Assembly (NCBI GenBank): GCA_022925895.1 | Contig: JAKSYS010000881.1 | Span: forward strand, 248,001-312,000 | From: Fragilaria crotonensis | Lineage: Eukaryota; Bacillariophyta; Fragilariophyceae; Fragilariales; Fragilariaceae | Direction of reading: 5' to 3' | DNA length: 64,000 nt | Shown here: piece by piece, positions 55,189 through 64,000 of the stretch | How the letters are laid out: each line of letters opens with the position of its first letter | How positions within the stretch are numbered: the first letter of the stretch is position 1 | The notes under the pieces: model-generated | Told to the model about the DNA's origin: nothing | Database searches by the model: none | Seen by the model: the letters and a program-made list of their open reading frames with translations, nothing else | Program-made: the position numbers and the translations under genes

Positions 55189-55978
55189 CTGGCCAGGGGG
55201 AAAGCTATCTTGATTTTTTTCAAATCCAATCACAACGATTTGGAGACGACGAAGTGCATTCACCAAGCGAGGGAAGTAATCTGTCTTTCTGTCCCATTTA
55301 CTGCATTCCTTGTAGGTAATTAAGAAGCGAGGATTATGTAAGATTGGACCATACACATACTGCCCTTCTTTAACGTGTTTGCAGTTAGCATTGTCTGCAA
55401 CAGGGCCAAGGACTAAGTCATGACCCTGGTGTGGTGCCAGCCTGTAATTGCCATTTGATTCTCATGCTTCGTTGCTGTACCGACTTGTACGCGAACATTA
55501 GTGTGACTGACTTGCAACAATGCAACAAGCGCAGATTTTTTTGCTACAAGGACCTCCATCCGCCGATACGCCATCGAAGGAGAAAAACACGATCCGAGTG
55601 ATGCGATTATGGATGACGTCGAATCGAAACGCATGACATAATTTTCCAAAATCGCCAGCCGTCCACACAGGTCCAGTCCGTCATTCGTGTTTTGCGTTTA
55701 CCCATAATATATTTAAGAAGTGAGAGCGAGCAACTCCAGCATGGTGTCACACTCAGAATTCGCCATTCCCTCTAATTACTCCATTTACATACACTCCATT
55801 CTGTTGCCTCTCCCACAGAGTGCATTGTACTTGCACCTCATTCTGGAAACTCGCTTTGCAGCACCACACAAAAACTCTTGACGCCTCGCTCTCAAAACGC
55901 ATGTGTGTGGATGTGTGCGTGTATTGACATCTGAAACAATTGAAACTAAATTCGTTGGCACACTTTTAACTTGCTTGG
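55189..55978. other. Intergenic, no gene seen
   Basis: 3' flank of the Mpv17 gene and promoter of the BTB gene. Nothing named. Confidence 0.45.
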
Positions 55979-57238
55979 ATGACGAGCATTCCCAAAGAAA
56001 CGACATTACAGGAAGCGATTCAAAGGTTGCTGACGGATTCAAGAATCGCCGATGTCGAGATTGAGGGTGCGGATGGCGTACGACTCCCGGGATGTCGGGC
56101 ACTGCTGGCAGCTCGATCCGAAGTGTTTGAACGGATGCTGTTGGGACAATTCTCTGAATCCACAGAGACTGTTGTCAAGGTCGGATATCCGGGAAATGTT
56201 TTGAAGAAAGTAGTTCGATATTGTTACACTGACGATGTGGATCTCAATGATACTGACGATCGCGGAACCAAGGAATTTATCCACCAGCTCTTGCTTTTGG
56301 CGGATGCAGCGAATTACTTTGAGTTGTCTCAACTTCGGCATCGCATCATCGAGAGGGCGAAGGTCCTGTTGAGCGAGCATCCTGAAGCGTCGTTTTGCTA
56401 CCTTGAAGAAGCCAAGTGCGTGGGTTGCACAGAGGTCTTACAGGAAGCTCTCAATACCATCCAATCGCACCTTGCAAATCTTCTCTCGTCATCTGTAGAT
56501 TCAATTCGAGATCTTTCTCCATTATCCTTGATGGAAGTGCTAGAAGATACTCACTCGGCATCGGAGGAACGATTGTTGTATCAAGTGTTGGAAGTCTGGG
56601 CCAATGATGAGCACAGATCGGCAGATCGAAAGAAGATTGTCCGCGAACAACTGTCGAAGCTCATTCGCCTCGATTTGATTCCTGCATCTATTCTGGAGCG
56701 ACAAGTGGCAAATGGTGGTCTGGTGGACGAGCGTGATATATTCCTTGCCTACAAGGAACAAGCGAAGCAGGCTGAGAAGAAAATGGAACTATTGCACTCA
56801 CGGTCATGTCGTCGTTGGAAGGGCTCGAAGAGCTCTGTGTTTCAGTTCGAGTCGGAGAAGGAGACAGTTGAGTTTCTGGCATCCGAACGCCTTTCGTCCG
56901 GTATCTATCAATGGACAATTGTGGTAGAAAATCTGACGGAAAACATGTTTGTCGGAGTCGAGGGAGGCAAACATGACTTTTGGCTAGGGTACAATGGTGT
57001 TCGGTGGCGTGACAAGTTCCACAATGGACAAGGTAATTTGGGATTCCGATGTAAATCGGTTGTCGTAATGACTCTAGATCTGACCCGAGGTGGAACCCTC
57101 ATAGCAACAGTGGACGACTCAGAACCGGAAGTTTTGTTTTCGAAAATGGTGACCGCCGATGATACGAGTTTTGTCCCAGCTGTCTGCATTAAGAAGTCAG
57201 GATCTGTGCGATTTGTCGGCCTTCGCAAATTAGCGTAA
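55979..57238 (+). CDS. BTB/POZ-BACK protein with a C-terminal SPRY-like region
   Basis: 419 residues, one exon. The BTB domain covers about 10-120 (SRIADVEIEGADGVRLPGCRALLAARSEVFERMLLGQF, VLKKVVRYCYTDDVDL). A BACK-like helical region covers about 125-260 (ASFCYLEEA, LMEVLEDTHSASEERLLYQVLEVWAN). A beta-rich C-terminal region at about 285-415 (SSGIYQWTIVVEN, MFVGVEGGKHDFWLGYNGVRW, LTRGGTLIATVDDSEPE, FVPAVCIKKSGSVRFV) resembles a SPRY/B30.2 or concanavalin fold. BTB-BACK proteins are typically substrate adaptors for Cullin-3 ubiquitin ligases, with the C-terminal domain choosing the substrate. Target unknown. Confidence 0.88.
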   Translation: MTSIPKETTLQEAIQRLLTDSRIADVEIEGADGVRLPGCRALLAARSEVFERMLLGQFSESTETVVKVGYPGNVLKKVVRYCYTDDVDLNDTDDRGTKEFIHQLLLLADAANYFELSQLRHRIIERAKVLLSEHPEASFCYLEEAKCVGCTEVLQEALNTIQSHLANLLSSSVDSIRDLSPLSLMEVLEDTHSASEERLLYQVLEVWANDEHRSADRKKIVREQLSKLIRLDLIPASILERQVANGGLVDERDIFLAYKEQAKQAEKKMELLHSRSCRRWKGSKSSVFQFESEKETVEFLASERLSSGIYQWTIVVENLTENMFVGVEGGKHDFWLGYNGVRWRDKFHNGQGNLGFRCKSVVVMTLDLTRGGTLIATVDDSEPEVLFSKMVTADDTSFVPAVCIKKSGSVRFVGLRKLA

Positions 57239-57440
57239 GGGAGGATCGTGGCTAAACAACACAACACGAAAATGAGCTATAAAGGCAGCATGCACAAAAA
57301 ATTTCCTGTAGATTATTAACCGTTGAAAGTCGTTTTGCTAACTCGATCCGCAGTGAACTCCATAAGCACCTTTGAATTCTTCTTGAAGTGAATACACTTA
57401 TCGCGAGGCCATAAAAGATGTGCCACGATGGTATCGCTCA

Positions 57441-58391
57441 TCATTTGCCAATTATTTCCTGAAATCGAGCGCGAACTTCCTTGTCCTCGTGCTGGATCAG
57501 ACGGTCATAGTCCAAGAGATTCCAAACGAATTCCAATGGCTGACTACCAGGAACATGCGATTCATAGGACAAGCGTCCCAAACACGTGTAGGGATGATAG
57601 GTCTTTGCCTGTCGATTGTAGTGACGGCACCAAAGAACAATTCCACTTCCATCGTCAATTTTGGTTTCCGTTGCGTCGGGAGTCGAATTCTTTCTGGACT
57701 GATGTCCAATGCGGATTAGCTTTTGAATAACGGACGTGTCGTCGTGCATTTGAGAGCCCCCAAACCATGTTAGTTGACGACCATTCTTTGGGAAATCATT
57801 GACAACATCGCGCTTGCCTTCATTGCCAATATTGACCCACAGGTATATTGCATCATTTCCCCATTCTTGGACACCGCTGTACTTGTTGAAAGATGCGTTG
57901 ACTCCTCCCAAGGTGGTTTGAATGACGCAGGCTTTTCCGGTCTTTGCCATGGTGCGGCCCAAGAACTTGTTGGTCGTTTCCGACACCGAGATTTCAATGC
58001 GACGCACGGAATTGGCGGCAAACACATACGTTGATGCAGAGCGTTTGGTTTTAGTGCGTGTTTGTTCCGTCGGGGAATCTTCTGGCATCAGGCGTTTTCG
58101 GGATGGAAGAACGCTGTCGACATCGATGGTTTCGAGTGAAACCAGCAACGGTTCTTCTTGGTCAGGATTCGGGGGTCGATTTCGCATCGATCGGCGAGTT
58201 GGTTGTCGCTTCTCCAATTGTCTGTTTGAAGTCGACGTTTTCGATCCAGTCTCCGCACGACGTGCTAGGTTGATAATTTGAGGAGGTGTCTTCAACAGTC
58301 CCAATTCCTTCAATTTGTCATTGTTTCGGGCAATTTTGGCAGCACGAAGTGCTAGATAGGGATTCTCGTCAACAATTTCGGGAGTATTCAT
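57441..58391 (-). CDS. DUF3427-like domain protein with basic N-terminus
   Basis: 316 residues, one exon. The first 120 residues are basic and Ser/Thr/Pro-rich (QLEKRQPTRRSMRNRPPNP, PSRKRLMPEDSPTEQTRTKTKR), likely disordered with nuclear-localisation-like runs. The C-terminal 190 residues are folded: INAS-type GVNASFNKYSGVQEWGNDAIYLWVNIG, QLTWFGGSQMHDDTSVI, GIVLWCRHYN, YTCLGRLSYESHVPGSQPLEFVWNLLDYDRL. The order W-GGS-MH, LWCR and LGRLSY...PL-F-W-L recalls the C-terminal domain found next to bacterial helicases and called DUF3427; this is my tentative match. Nuclear DNA- or chromatin-related function is a guess from the basic tail only. Confidence 0.7.
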   Translation of the reverse strand: MNTPEIVDENPYLALRAAKIARNNDKLKELGLLKTPPQIINLARRAETGSKTSTSNRQLEKRQPTRRSMRNRPPNPDQEEPLLVSLETIDVDSVLPSRKRLMPEDSPTEQTRTKTKRSASTYVFAANSVRRIEISVSETTNKFLGRTMAKTGKACVIQTTLGGVNASFNKYSGVQEWGNDAIYLWVNIGNEGKRDVVNDFPKNGRQLTWFGGSQMHDDTSVIQKLIRIGHQSRKNSTPDATETKIDDGSGIVLWCRHYNRQAKTYHPYTCLGRLSYESHVPGSQPLEFVWNLLDYDRLIQHEDKEVRARFQEIIGK

Positions 58392-59494
58392 CGTGGACGA
58401 TCGAAACTCCTCCTCACGAGACAGATCCGATGAGAGAGGGCTATTTGATGGTTTTGAAGTTCTTTTCGATATGCACCTCGTACACGCAATCTCTAAAGAA
58501 AATCAACAGGTTGTGCCTCCTGCGAACATGGCACTTCGGGCAGTGACTCAGTTCATCACATGTCATTGCAAAATGCGATGTTACGAACATAATTGCAACG
58601 AAGGATGCCGCTTATCGCTTACTGTACAGTCCTTTCGGTACATGTAGATGATATCAACCGGTACATTTATATCATACCAGGTACTAGTACCAATACATAC
58701 GTTTGGCTGTACGACTGTACTAAGGAGACTATGGTCGTCTCGTACCGGTACTGTACTGTGGTGGAACTTCTGCTCCCGATTCCACAGTACATTCCTGTAC
58801 TCCAGTAGCGTGAGGACGACCATATAAATGACAGAATACGTATGTATGAACAATTGTACCGAGTCTCATCGAGAGGAGTATGACGTATGACGTATGCATA
58901 GACAAATAGACCAGAACACTTACATATGCATACAGTCCGATAGATTTACGTACTGTACACGACTACCGTAGTAGCAGCACAGTAATAAATGCTTCAGTCT
59001 TGATTCTTGAGTGACAAGACTCCAGTACAGATTGGAGTAGAAGTCTATTAGCGTCTACTTGTACTGCATTCGCCTCCAGTTGTTCCTCCTGTTACGTCAG
59101 CATCGACCTGACCGCGACGAAATCTTGACATCAACGTTCGTTTAACATTCAAGTTGTGACGGAGGTCTGCCTGGCTCAACGAATCAATTGTGTTCCGCAC
59201 ATGCGATTTTCGAACTGCGAACTGCTACGGTGCATACGTGCATGCAATGAACGTATTCAGAGTAGGTCTACTTGTATACTCGCTGGCGACTCGCGACGTG
59301 CAGTTGCAGCTTGCAGCGCATAATTTTTTCTTCCTCACCCCCTTTGTTCTGTCGTGTTCCGGTACAACTGATTTAAGACAATCAAGTCAGCAAGTGCCTT
59401 TTACCACCATCACGCACCCCACACGGACAAGCCCATTTGTTGAGAACATTTTGACTTTACATCGACTACTCTAGACTCTAGTACCCTCTACAAC
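58392..59494. promoter_or_regulatory. Divergent intergenic region, GTAC-word rich
   Basis: Lies between two genes transcribed away from each other. taccggtaca, gtactagtacc, cgtaccggtactgtactg and similar words are dense at 58625-58810 and 58945-59065. No gene recognised. Confidence 0.45.
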
Positions 59495-60670
59495 ATGAAT
59501 AGATCGATTCGACGAAATCCAGCGTTGCTGGTCTTGGTCCTGGTCACCATGACCATGGAAGCGAGCGCCCTTTATCCTCCCAAAGAGATGACAGCAATTC
59601 CAGCGTCTCCGAGTAAGGCAGACAACCAACCAGCTTTCATCAACCGCCCTCCTCCTCCACCACCTATTCATTCATCGACCACTTCATCCATTCCTCTGGA
59701 ACAACTTCTCACCGGAAATGACGGGGGCGCTGTCATCAGTGGCAGCGACCCTGCTTCCTCCATCTCGCAAAAGGACTACAGCAATGCACTGATCAAAACG
59801 TTTTTGACCGTAACGTGTGCTTGTCTTTTTGGTGTTTTCTTAACTGTCACGAGAGGCAAAACCACTGGCTATGAATTCTTCTGCAGTTATTTGGTGGAAC
59901 AATCGCTTTCTATTGACAATATCTTTGTCTTTATCATGCTATTCGACTACTTCCAAGTTCCCTTGGAATCTCAGAGTCGCGTTTTGGCATGGGGCATTGG
60001 CGGAGCAATCGCCTTGCGAGGGATCATGATTATGGCCGGCGTCGCTGTCCTTCAACGCTTCAAGTCAGTCTTGCTGGGATTTGCTGCCATTTTGTTGGCG
60101 TCGTCATACAAACTTCTCACCGAATCGGCGCATGCTAAGGAAGAAGAGAACTTGAAGAATAATGGTGTCATGAGAATTGCATCCTTCCTTTTTCCTAATA
60201 CCTCTCATGAATTTCACGGACAAAAGTTTTTTGTGGAGCAAAATGGTCGGCGGTTCGCGACACCACTTCTTCTGTGTTTGGTCTGCGTCGAACTTTCTGA
60301 TTTTGTCTTTGCGGTGGACAGCATTCCTGCCGTGTTGGGAGTCACTCAAGACCCTTTGGTGGTATACAGCAGCAACATATTTGCCATTATGGCACTCCGA
60401 TCCCTCTACACTGTCGTTGCGAAAGCAGTTTCGGAATGGCACTACCTCAAGCCAGCAGTGGCGCTCGTGCTGGGATTTGTTGGGGTGAAAATGATACTTG
60501 AATACTTCCATGTGACGGTTGGTACTGATTTTAGTCTCGGGGTGATTTGCACCCTTTTGGGAGGTGGTGTGGGGTTGAGTGTTTGGGATAAGCGACGGAA
60601 AGAACAACTCCTTGCTCAGAGGCAGAATACGGTACCATTGGACAATGGAGCAGGTATCATCGCGCCTTGA
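59495..60670 (+). CDS. terC: TerC-family integral membrane protein, plastid-targeted
   Basis: 391 residues. Residues 1-26 form a signal peptide ending EASALYPP, an ASAF-like site with Leu at +1, and a Pro/Ser-rich transit region follows to about 90. The TerC core has about seven membrane helices with the family motifs EQSLSIDNIFVFIMLFDYF (acidic DN in helix 2) and ELSDFVFAVDSIPAVLG (VDSIPA), plus VVYSSNIFAIMALRSLY. Plant and algal TerC proteins sit in thylakoid membranes and are needed for inserting proteins into them; bacterial TerC acts in metal efflux linked to secretion. The variable loop between helices 4 and 5 (about 215-265) is hydrophilic. Confidence 0.93.
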   Translation: MNRSIRRNPALLVLVLVTMTMEASALYPPKEMTAIPASPSKADNQPAFINRPPPPPPIHSSTTSSIPLEQLLTGNDGGAVISGSDPASSISQKDYSNALIKTFLTVTCACLFGVFLTVTRGKTTGYEFFCSYLVEQSLSIDNIFVFIMLFDYFQVPLESQSRVLAWGIGGAIALRGIMIMAGVAVLQRFKSVLLGFAAILLASSYKLLTESAHAKEEENLKNNGVMRIASFLFPNTSHEFHGQKFFVEQNGRRFATPLLLCLVCVELSDFVFAVDSIPAVLGVTQDPLVVYSSNIFAIMALRSLYTVVAKAVSEWHYLKPAVALVLGFVGVKMILEYFHVTVGTDFSLGVICTLLGGGVGLSVWDKRRKEQLLAQRQNTVPLDNGAGIIAP

Positions 60671-61055
60671 GTGCTGGATGAGTGTTGACTCTTCCAAACA
60701 CTAAACGTGTTTGGAAGAACTTTATGAGTTGTTGTATTCGTCGTGCCAAGTTGGCTCGCCACTAAATCGAAACACATTAATGTATATTTGAACCCTTCTT
60801 AATCGAAAGTTCTCCTGATGGAGTGATTCGAATTCTGAACCGCATAGAGCAGTTGGTGCTTCGAACTCGCCTCTCCAAGTCTTGTCGTCTTTCCAACTAT
60901 TTGACGCAAACTAAACATAAGGCTACTTGAGCTCTGATAGAGTGAAAGGTGGCCAAATTTACATCAAAAAGATAATCGTCTCCCAATACGACATCAATGT
61001 CAAGTTCTACTACAGTGTTGTATCCACATGCGAAGCTATGGACATGAGTGTTTTT
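60671..61055. other. Intergenic between convergent TerC and ATG8 genes
   Basis: A near-perfect inverted repeat just after the TerC stop (60694-60720: ttccaaacact..cgtgtttggaa) could form an mRNA 3' hairpin. Otherwise nothing recognised. Confidence 0.45.
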
Positions 61056-61900
<845 letters not shown>

Positions 61901-62452
61901 TGTCAGTGGTTGATGATTACGTATACAGTTGTGTGTAGAAATAGGTTTGAAATAGAACACGGAACGTTTTGTGATGTTCGATAACGTTGGAGATACGGGA
62001 TACCGCATTTCCCTCTATACGACTGTATAGTCCGGGAACCATGACGTTCATGGAGTATCGCCACATTTCGACAGCCTTCGACACGATACGTGGAAGTTTT
62101 GATTCCTTCGATTCGTTTTCGAATCGTGCAGAGTGTGGAATTTTCTCTAATTACGCAATTTTTGGACCCGCATGTAAAATGACTGGGACTTCGCTTGCTG
62201 TTGGAAACGGAATGCCTCAACGATTCAAACTGGGGAGTAGAAATAATCCAGTCTGAGGATTAAATCTTACACACTCAAGAGTCAAGTATTCCCCAACCCT
62301 TCCTTGAGTAGTCCAGAGTGTAACCCCCAACTCTAATAACACAACAAATTCTAACTCTTAACATATTATGCCTAACCCATTCTTTAGTCATCGAGAGTCC
62401 AGAGTGTAACCCTCCAGAAACAACACGTTACAGTCTACATTTAACTTCCGCT
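61901..62452. other. Intergenic, small direct repeat
   Basis: 5' flank of ATG8 and 3' flank of the acyltransferase. agtccagagtgtaacccy occurs twice in the same orientation (near 62311-62328 and 62397-62414). No gene seen. Confidence 0.5.
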
Positions 62453-63403
62453 CTAGAGAATCTCCAATTTCCGGTCGCCGTATCCCAGACGATCCTTGTG
62501 CGCCTCAAACACTTTGGTCAAAGCATCGACGAATGCTCCATGCGCCACATCCAGTTGCTCTGCGGTTGGACTATCGCAGGTTGGCTCAAAGATTAGGGGC
62601 TCGCCGAACACCACGGTAGTTTTCTGAGGCAACGGGCAAAAGGGAGACCAACCTAATCCGGCCGCAAAGGGTATGCAAATTTGCAAATTCTTGGTCAGCC
62701 ACATTCGCGGTCCTAGCAACACGTCGCTAGTGTAGTAATAGTCCGAAACCCCAAAGACATACATTGGAACTACCGGAACACCCTTTCGAATTGCCAATTT
62801 GATGAATCCTTTTCGATTCTTCAGATACACAATTTCACGACCAAATTTGGTTCGTATTTGTTCCGCTTCCCCTCCCGGAAGTACAAGGACGGATTCGCCA
62901 CGATGCAACGTGGCTTCCGCGACCTGTCGTCGGGCGTCTAGACATCCCGTCCACAGGGACACCTCTCGGATGAGTGGCAGTCGGAACAAAACGGTGGCCG
63001 CCAGTGTCTTGGGGGACACAGCTCGATGACCAAACATGCCATCGATGAGAACGCGGTAATCCGAATACACACCGTGGGGATGACAGGCGTACAAATATTG
63101 ACGCGTCGACGCGTGGGGAGGAAAGTTCACAAAGTCAAGTTGCAGTGTTCGCCGTACATGATTCAAGACGAAGAAATGTTGACTGAACCAAGGCCACGGG
63201 TTTCCGTTTTTCAGTTCCACTTTAGTGAGGAAGGTGTAAGATACGTAGGGTAATGCCAAGAATAGTCCGACTGTTCCAGGGTAAAGGAATGGACCCAATA
63301 GCATAACGAGGCCGCATACTATTGCAAAGAGAAAAAGGACATGAAAATAAAGAAAGTGGAGAACTTTGGATCGAAAGTCTGGCGCCGCGTTGACATCCCT
63401 CAT
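62453..63403 (-). CDS. DGAT2: DGAT2-family acyltransferase
   Basis: 316 residues, one exon. One or two N-terminal membrane helices (VLHFLYFHVLFLFAIVCGLVMLL, and PGTVGLFLALPYVSYTF) precede the soluble domain. Catalytic HPHG is at 108-111 (YLYACHPHGVY). VLPGGEAEQIRT and KNRKGFIKLAIRKGVPVVPMYVFG follow, and the end of the domain is TVVFGEPL. DGAT2 enzymes add the third acyl chain to diacylglycerol to make triacylglycerol on the ER; diatoms hold several paralogues. The length and order fit a complete enzyme. Acyl-CoA:monoacylglycerol or wax synthase activity is the alternative within the family. Confidence 0.93.
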   Translation of the reverse strand: MRDVNAAPDFRSKVLHFLYFHVLFLFAIVCGLVMLLGPFLYPGTVGLFLALPYVSYTFLTKVELKNGNPWPWFSQHFFVLNHVRRTLQLDFVNFPPHASTRQYLYACHPHGVYSDYRVLIDGMFGHRAVSPKTLAATVLFRLPLIREVSLWTGCLDARRQVAEATLHRGESVLVLPGGEAEQIRTKFGREIVYLKNRKGFIKLAIRKGVPVVPMYVFGVSDYYYTSDVLLGPRMWLTKNLQICIPFAAGLGWSPFCPLPQKTTVVFGEPLIFEPTCDSPTAEQLDVAHGAFVDALTKVFEAHKDRLGYGDRKLEIL

Positions 63404-64000
63404 TCTCCTTTCAATAATCCAGGACGCCTTGGCTTCCCTTCTGACTGATTCTCGTGCGAAGGCACGGAATCGATGATGGTCACAGAATCAGTCTTGTCCT
63501 ACCACGATGATACTAGACTGCTTGTACAAGTACCTGGATGTGTTAAACGCGGACCCTCGGAACTGCGATGTGGCATGTCTGCATGTCCGTTGTCAGATGG
63601 TTTGTTGTTTATCGGCATAGCGTATACCGTGCCTGGTATCGTCTCGTACTGTAGTAAGGTGGATGAGGTGGAGGGTCGAAGGCGATATATGATGTGAACG
63701 ACGCTTGCATGTGCGCTTGACACGTCGTGAGAAAAAATGCATTGTGAGTTGTGAGTTGTGACGGAAGCAGTGACGTTGACAGAAGTTGAATCCTCACGTT
63801 CTGACCAATCAAACGACCCGTATCTTATTCCCAAGCCGTTTGATCGTATGTATGCCGTTGAATTAGTATCATTTGTACGCAGACGCCAAATTCTTATGTC
63901 ACACAAAAGAACAAACAGACCTTCGACTACCATACATTGACAACATTGCCATCAAGAAATACGAAGATGGTACGTTGATTGAATCGGTCGACAATGGCAT
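63404..64000. other. Intergenic, possible first exon of the next gene at the edge
   Basis: Mostly without a gene. From about 63885 to the window end one forward frame (KEQTDLRLPYIDNIAIKKYE, then DGTLIESVDNG) has a protein-like composition and is preceded by a possible acceptor (cgcag at 63880-63884). It may be an exon of a gene continuing to the right. Confidence 0.25.

Overview
This is nuclear DNA of a diatom, most likely a pennate one (inference). Genes are compact, with none to two short GT-AG introns of about 70-150 bases. Several proteins begin with a hydrophobic signal peptide followed by an ASAF-like motif, the mark of import into a plastid with four membranes (ASAF in the TatA protein, ASAL in TerC, VSAF in the second Tat protein). 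There is also a heat-shock-factor-type regulator of the kind expanded in diatoms and a secreted trypsin with a PTRKPS-rich tail.

Layout. 0-8 kb: the end of a coiled-coil protein, a PTGES2-like glutaredoxin/GST protein, a heptamer minisatellite, an MFS transporter, a NudC-type chaperone, tRNA-Leu(CAG) and a CIA30-domain protein. 8-18 kb: an FGDF-repeat trafficking-type protein, two uncharacterised genes lying head to head, a plastid-type translation initiation factor IF-1, a mitochondrial-type PPR protein and two neighbouring TatA/B-type Tat components. 18-31 kb: Pescadillo, a USP deubiquitinase with a signal peptide, an organellar pseudouridine synthase, a gene-poor 2.2 kb, a trypsin, a TMEM42-like membrane protein and a calcineurin-like phosphoesterase. 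30.7-35.3 kb: a mobile-element block with a 665-base MITE-like element carrying perfect 20-base inverted ends and a 1.3-kb element present as two nearly identical head-to-tail copies. 35-64 kb: SMPD4-like, HSF, an unrecognised two-exon protein, an alpha/beta hydrolase, Sec23-like, MON1, eIF3e, a 2OG-Fe(II) oxygenase, Mpv17/PMP22, BTB-BACK, a DUF3427-like protein, TerC, ATG8 and a DGAT2-type acyltransferase.

Most genes are unrelated single-copy housekeeping genes, as expected in a eukaryotic chromosome, so no operon logic applies. Themes that recur are membrane traffic and autophagy (Sec23, MON1, ATG8, the FGDF protein), organelle biogenesis and expression (IF-1, Tat proteins, TerC, pseudouridine synthase, PPR, CIA30) and lipid metabolism (DGAT2, SMPD4-like).

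Two features affect every reading of the window. First, at least 13 single-base breaks in otherwise conserved frames are all of the same sign (one base missing), and many fall in homopolymers. This points to uncorrected long-read errors, not to pseudogenes, and several genes here (IF-1, PPR, the second Tat protein, the small gene at 10.4 kb) can only be recognised across these breaks. Second, intergenic DNA is strewn with short palindromic words built on GTAC that the coding regions largely lack.
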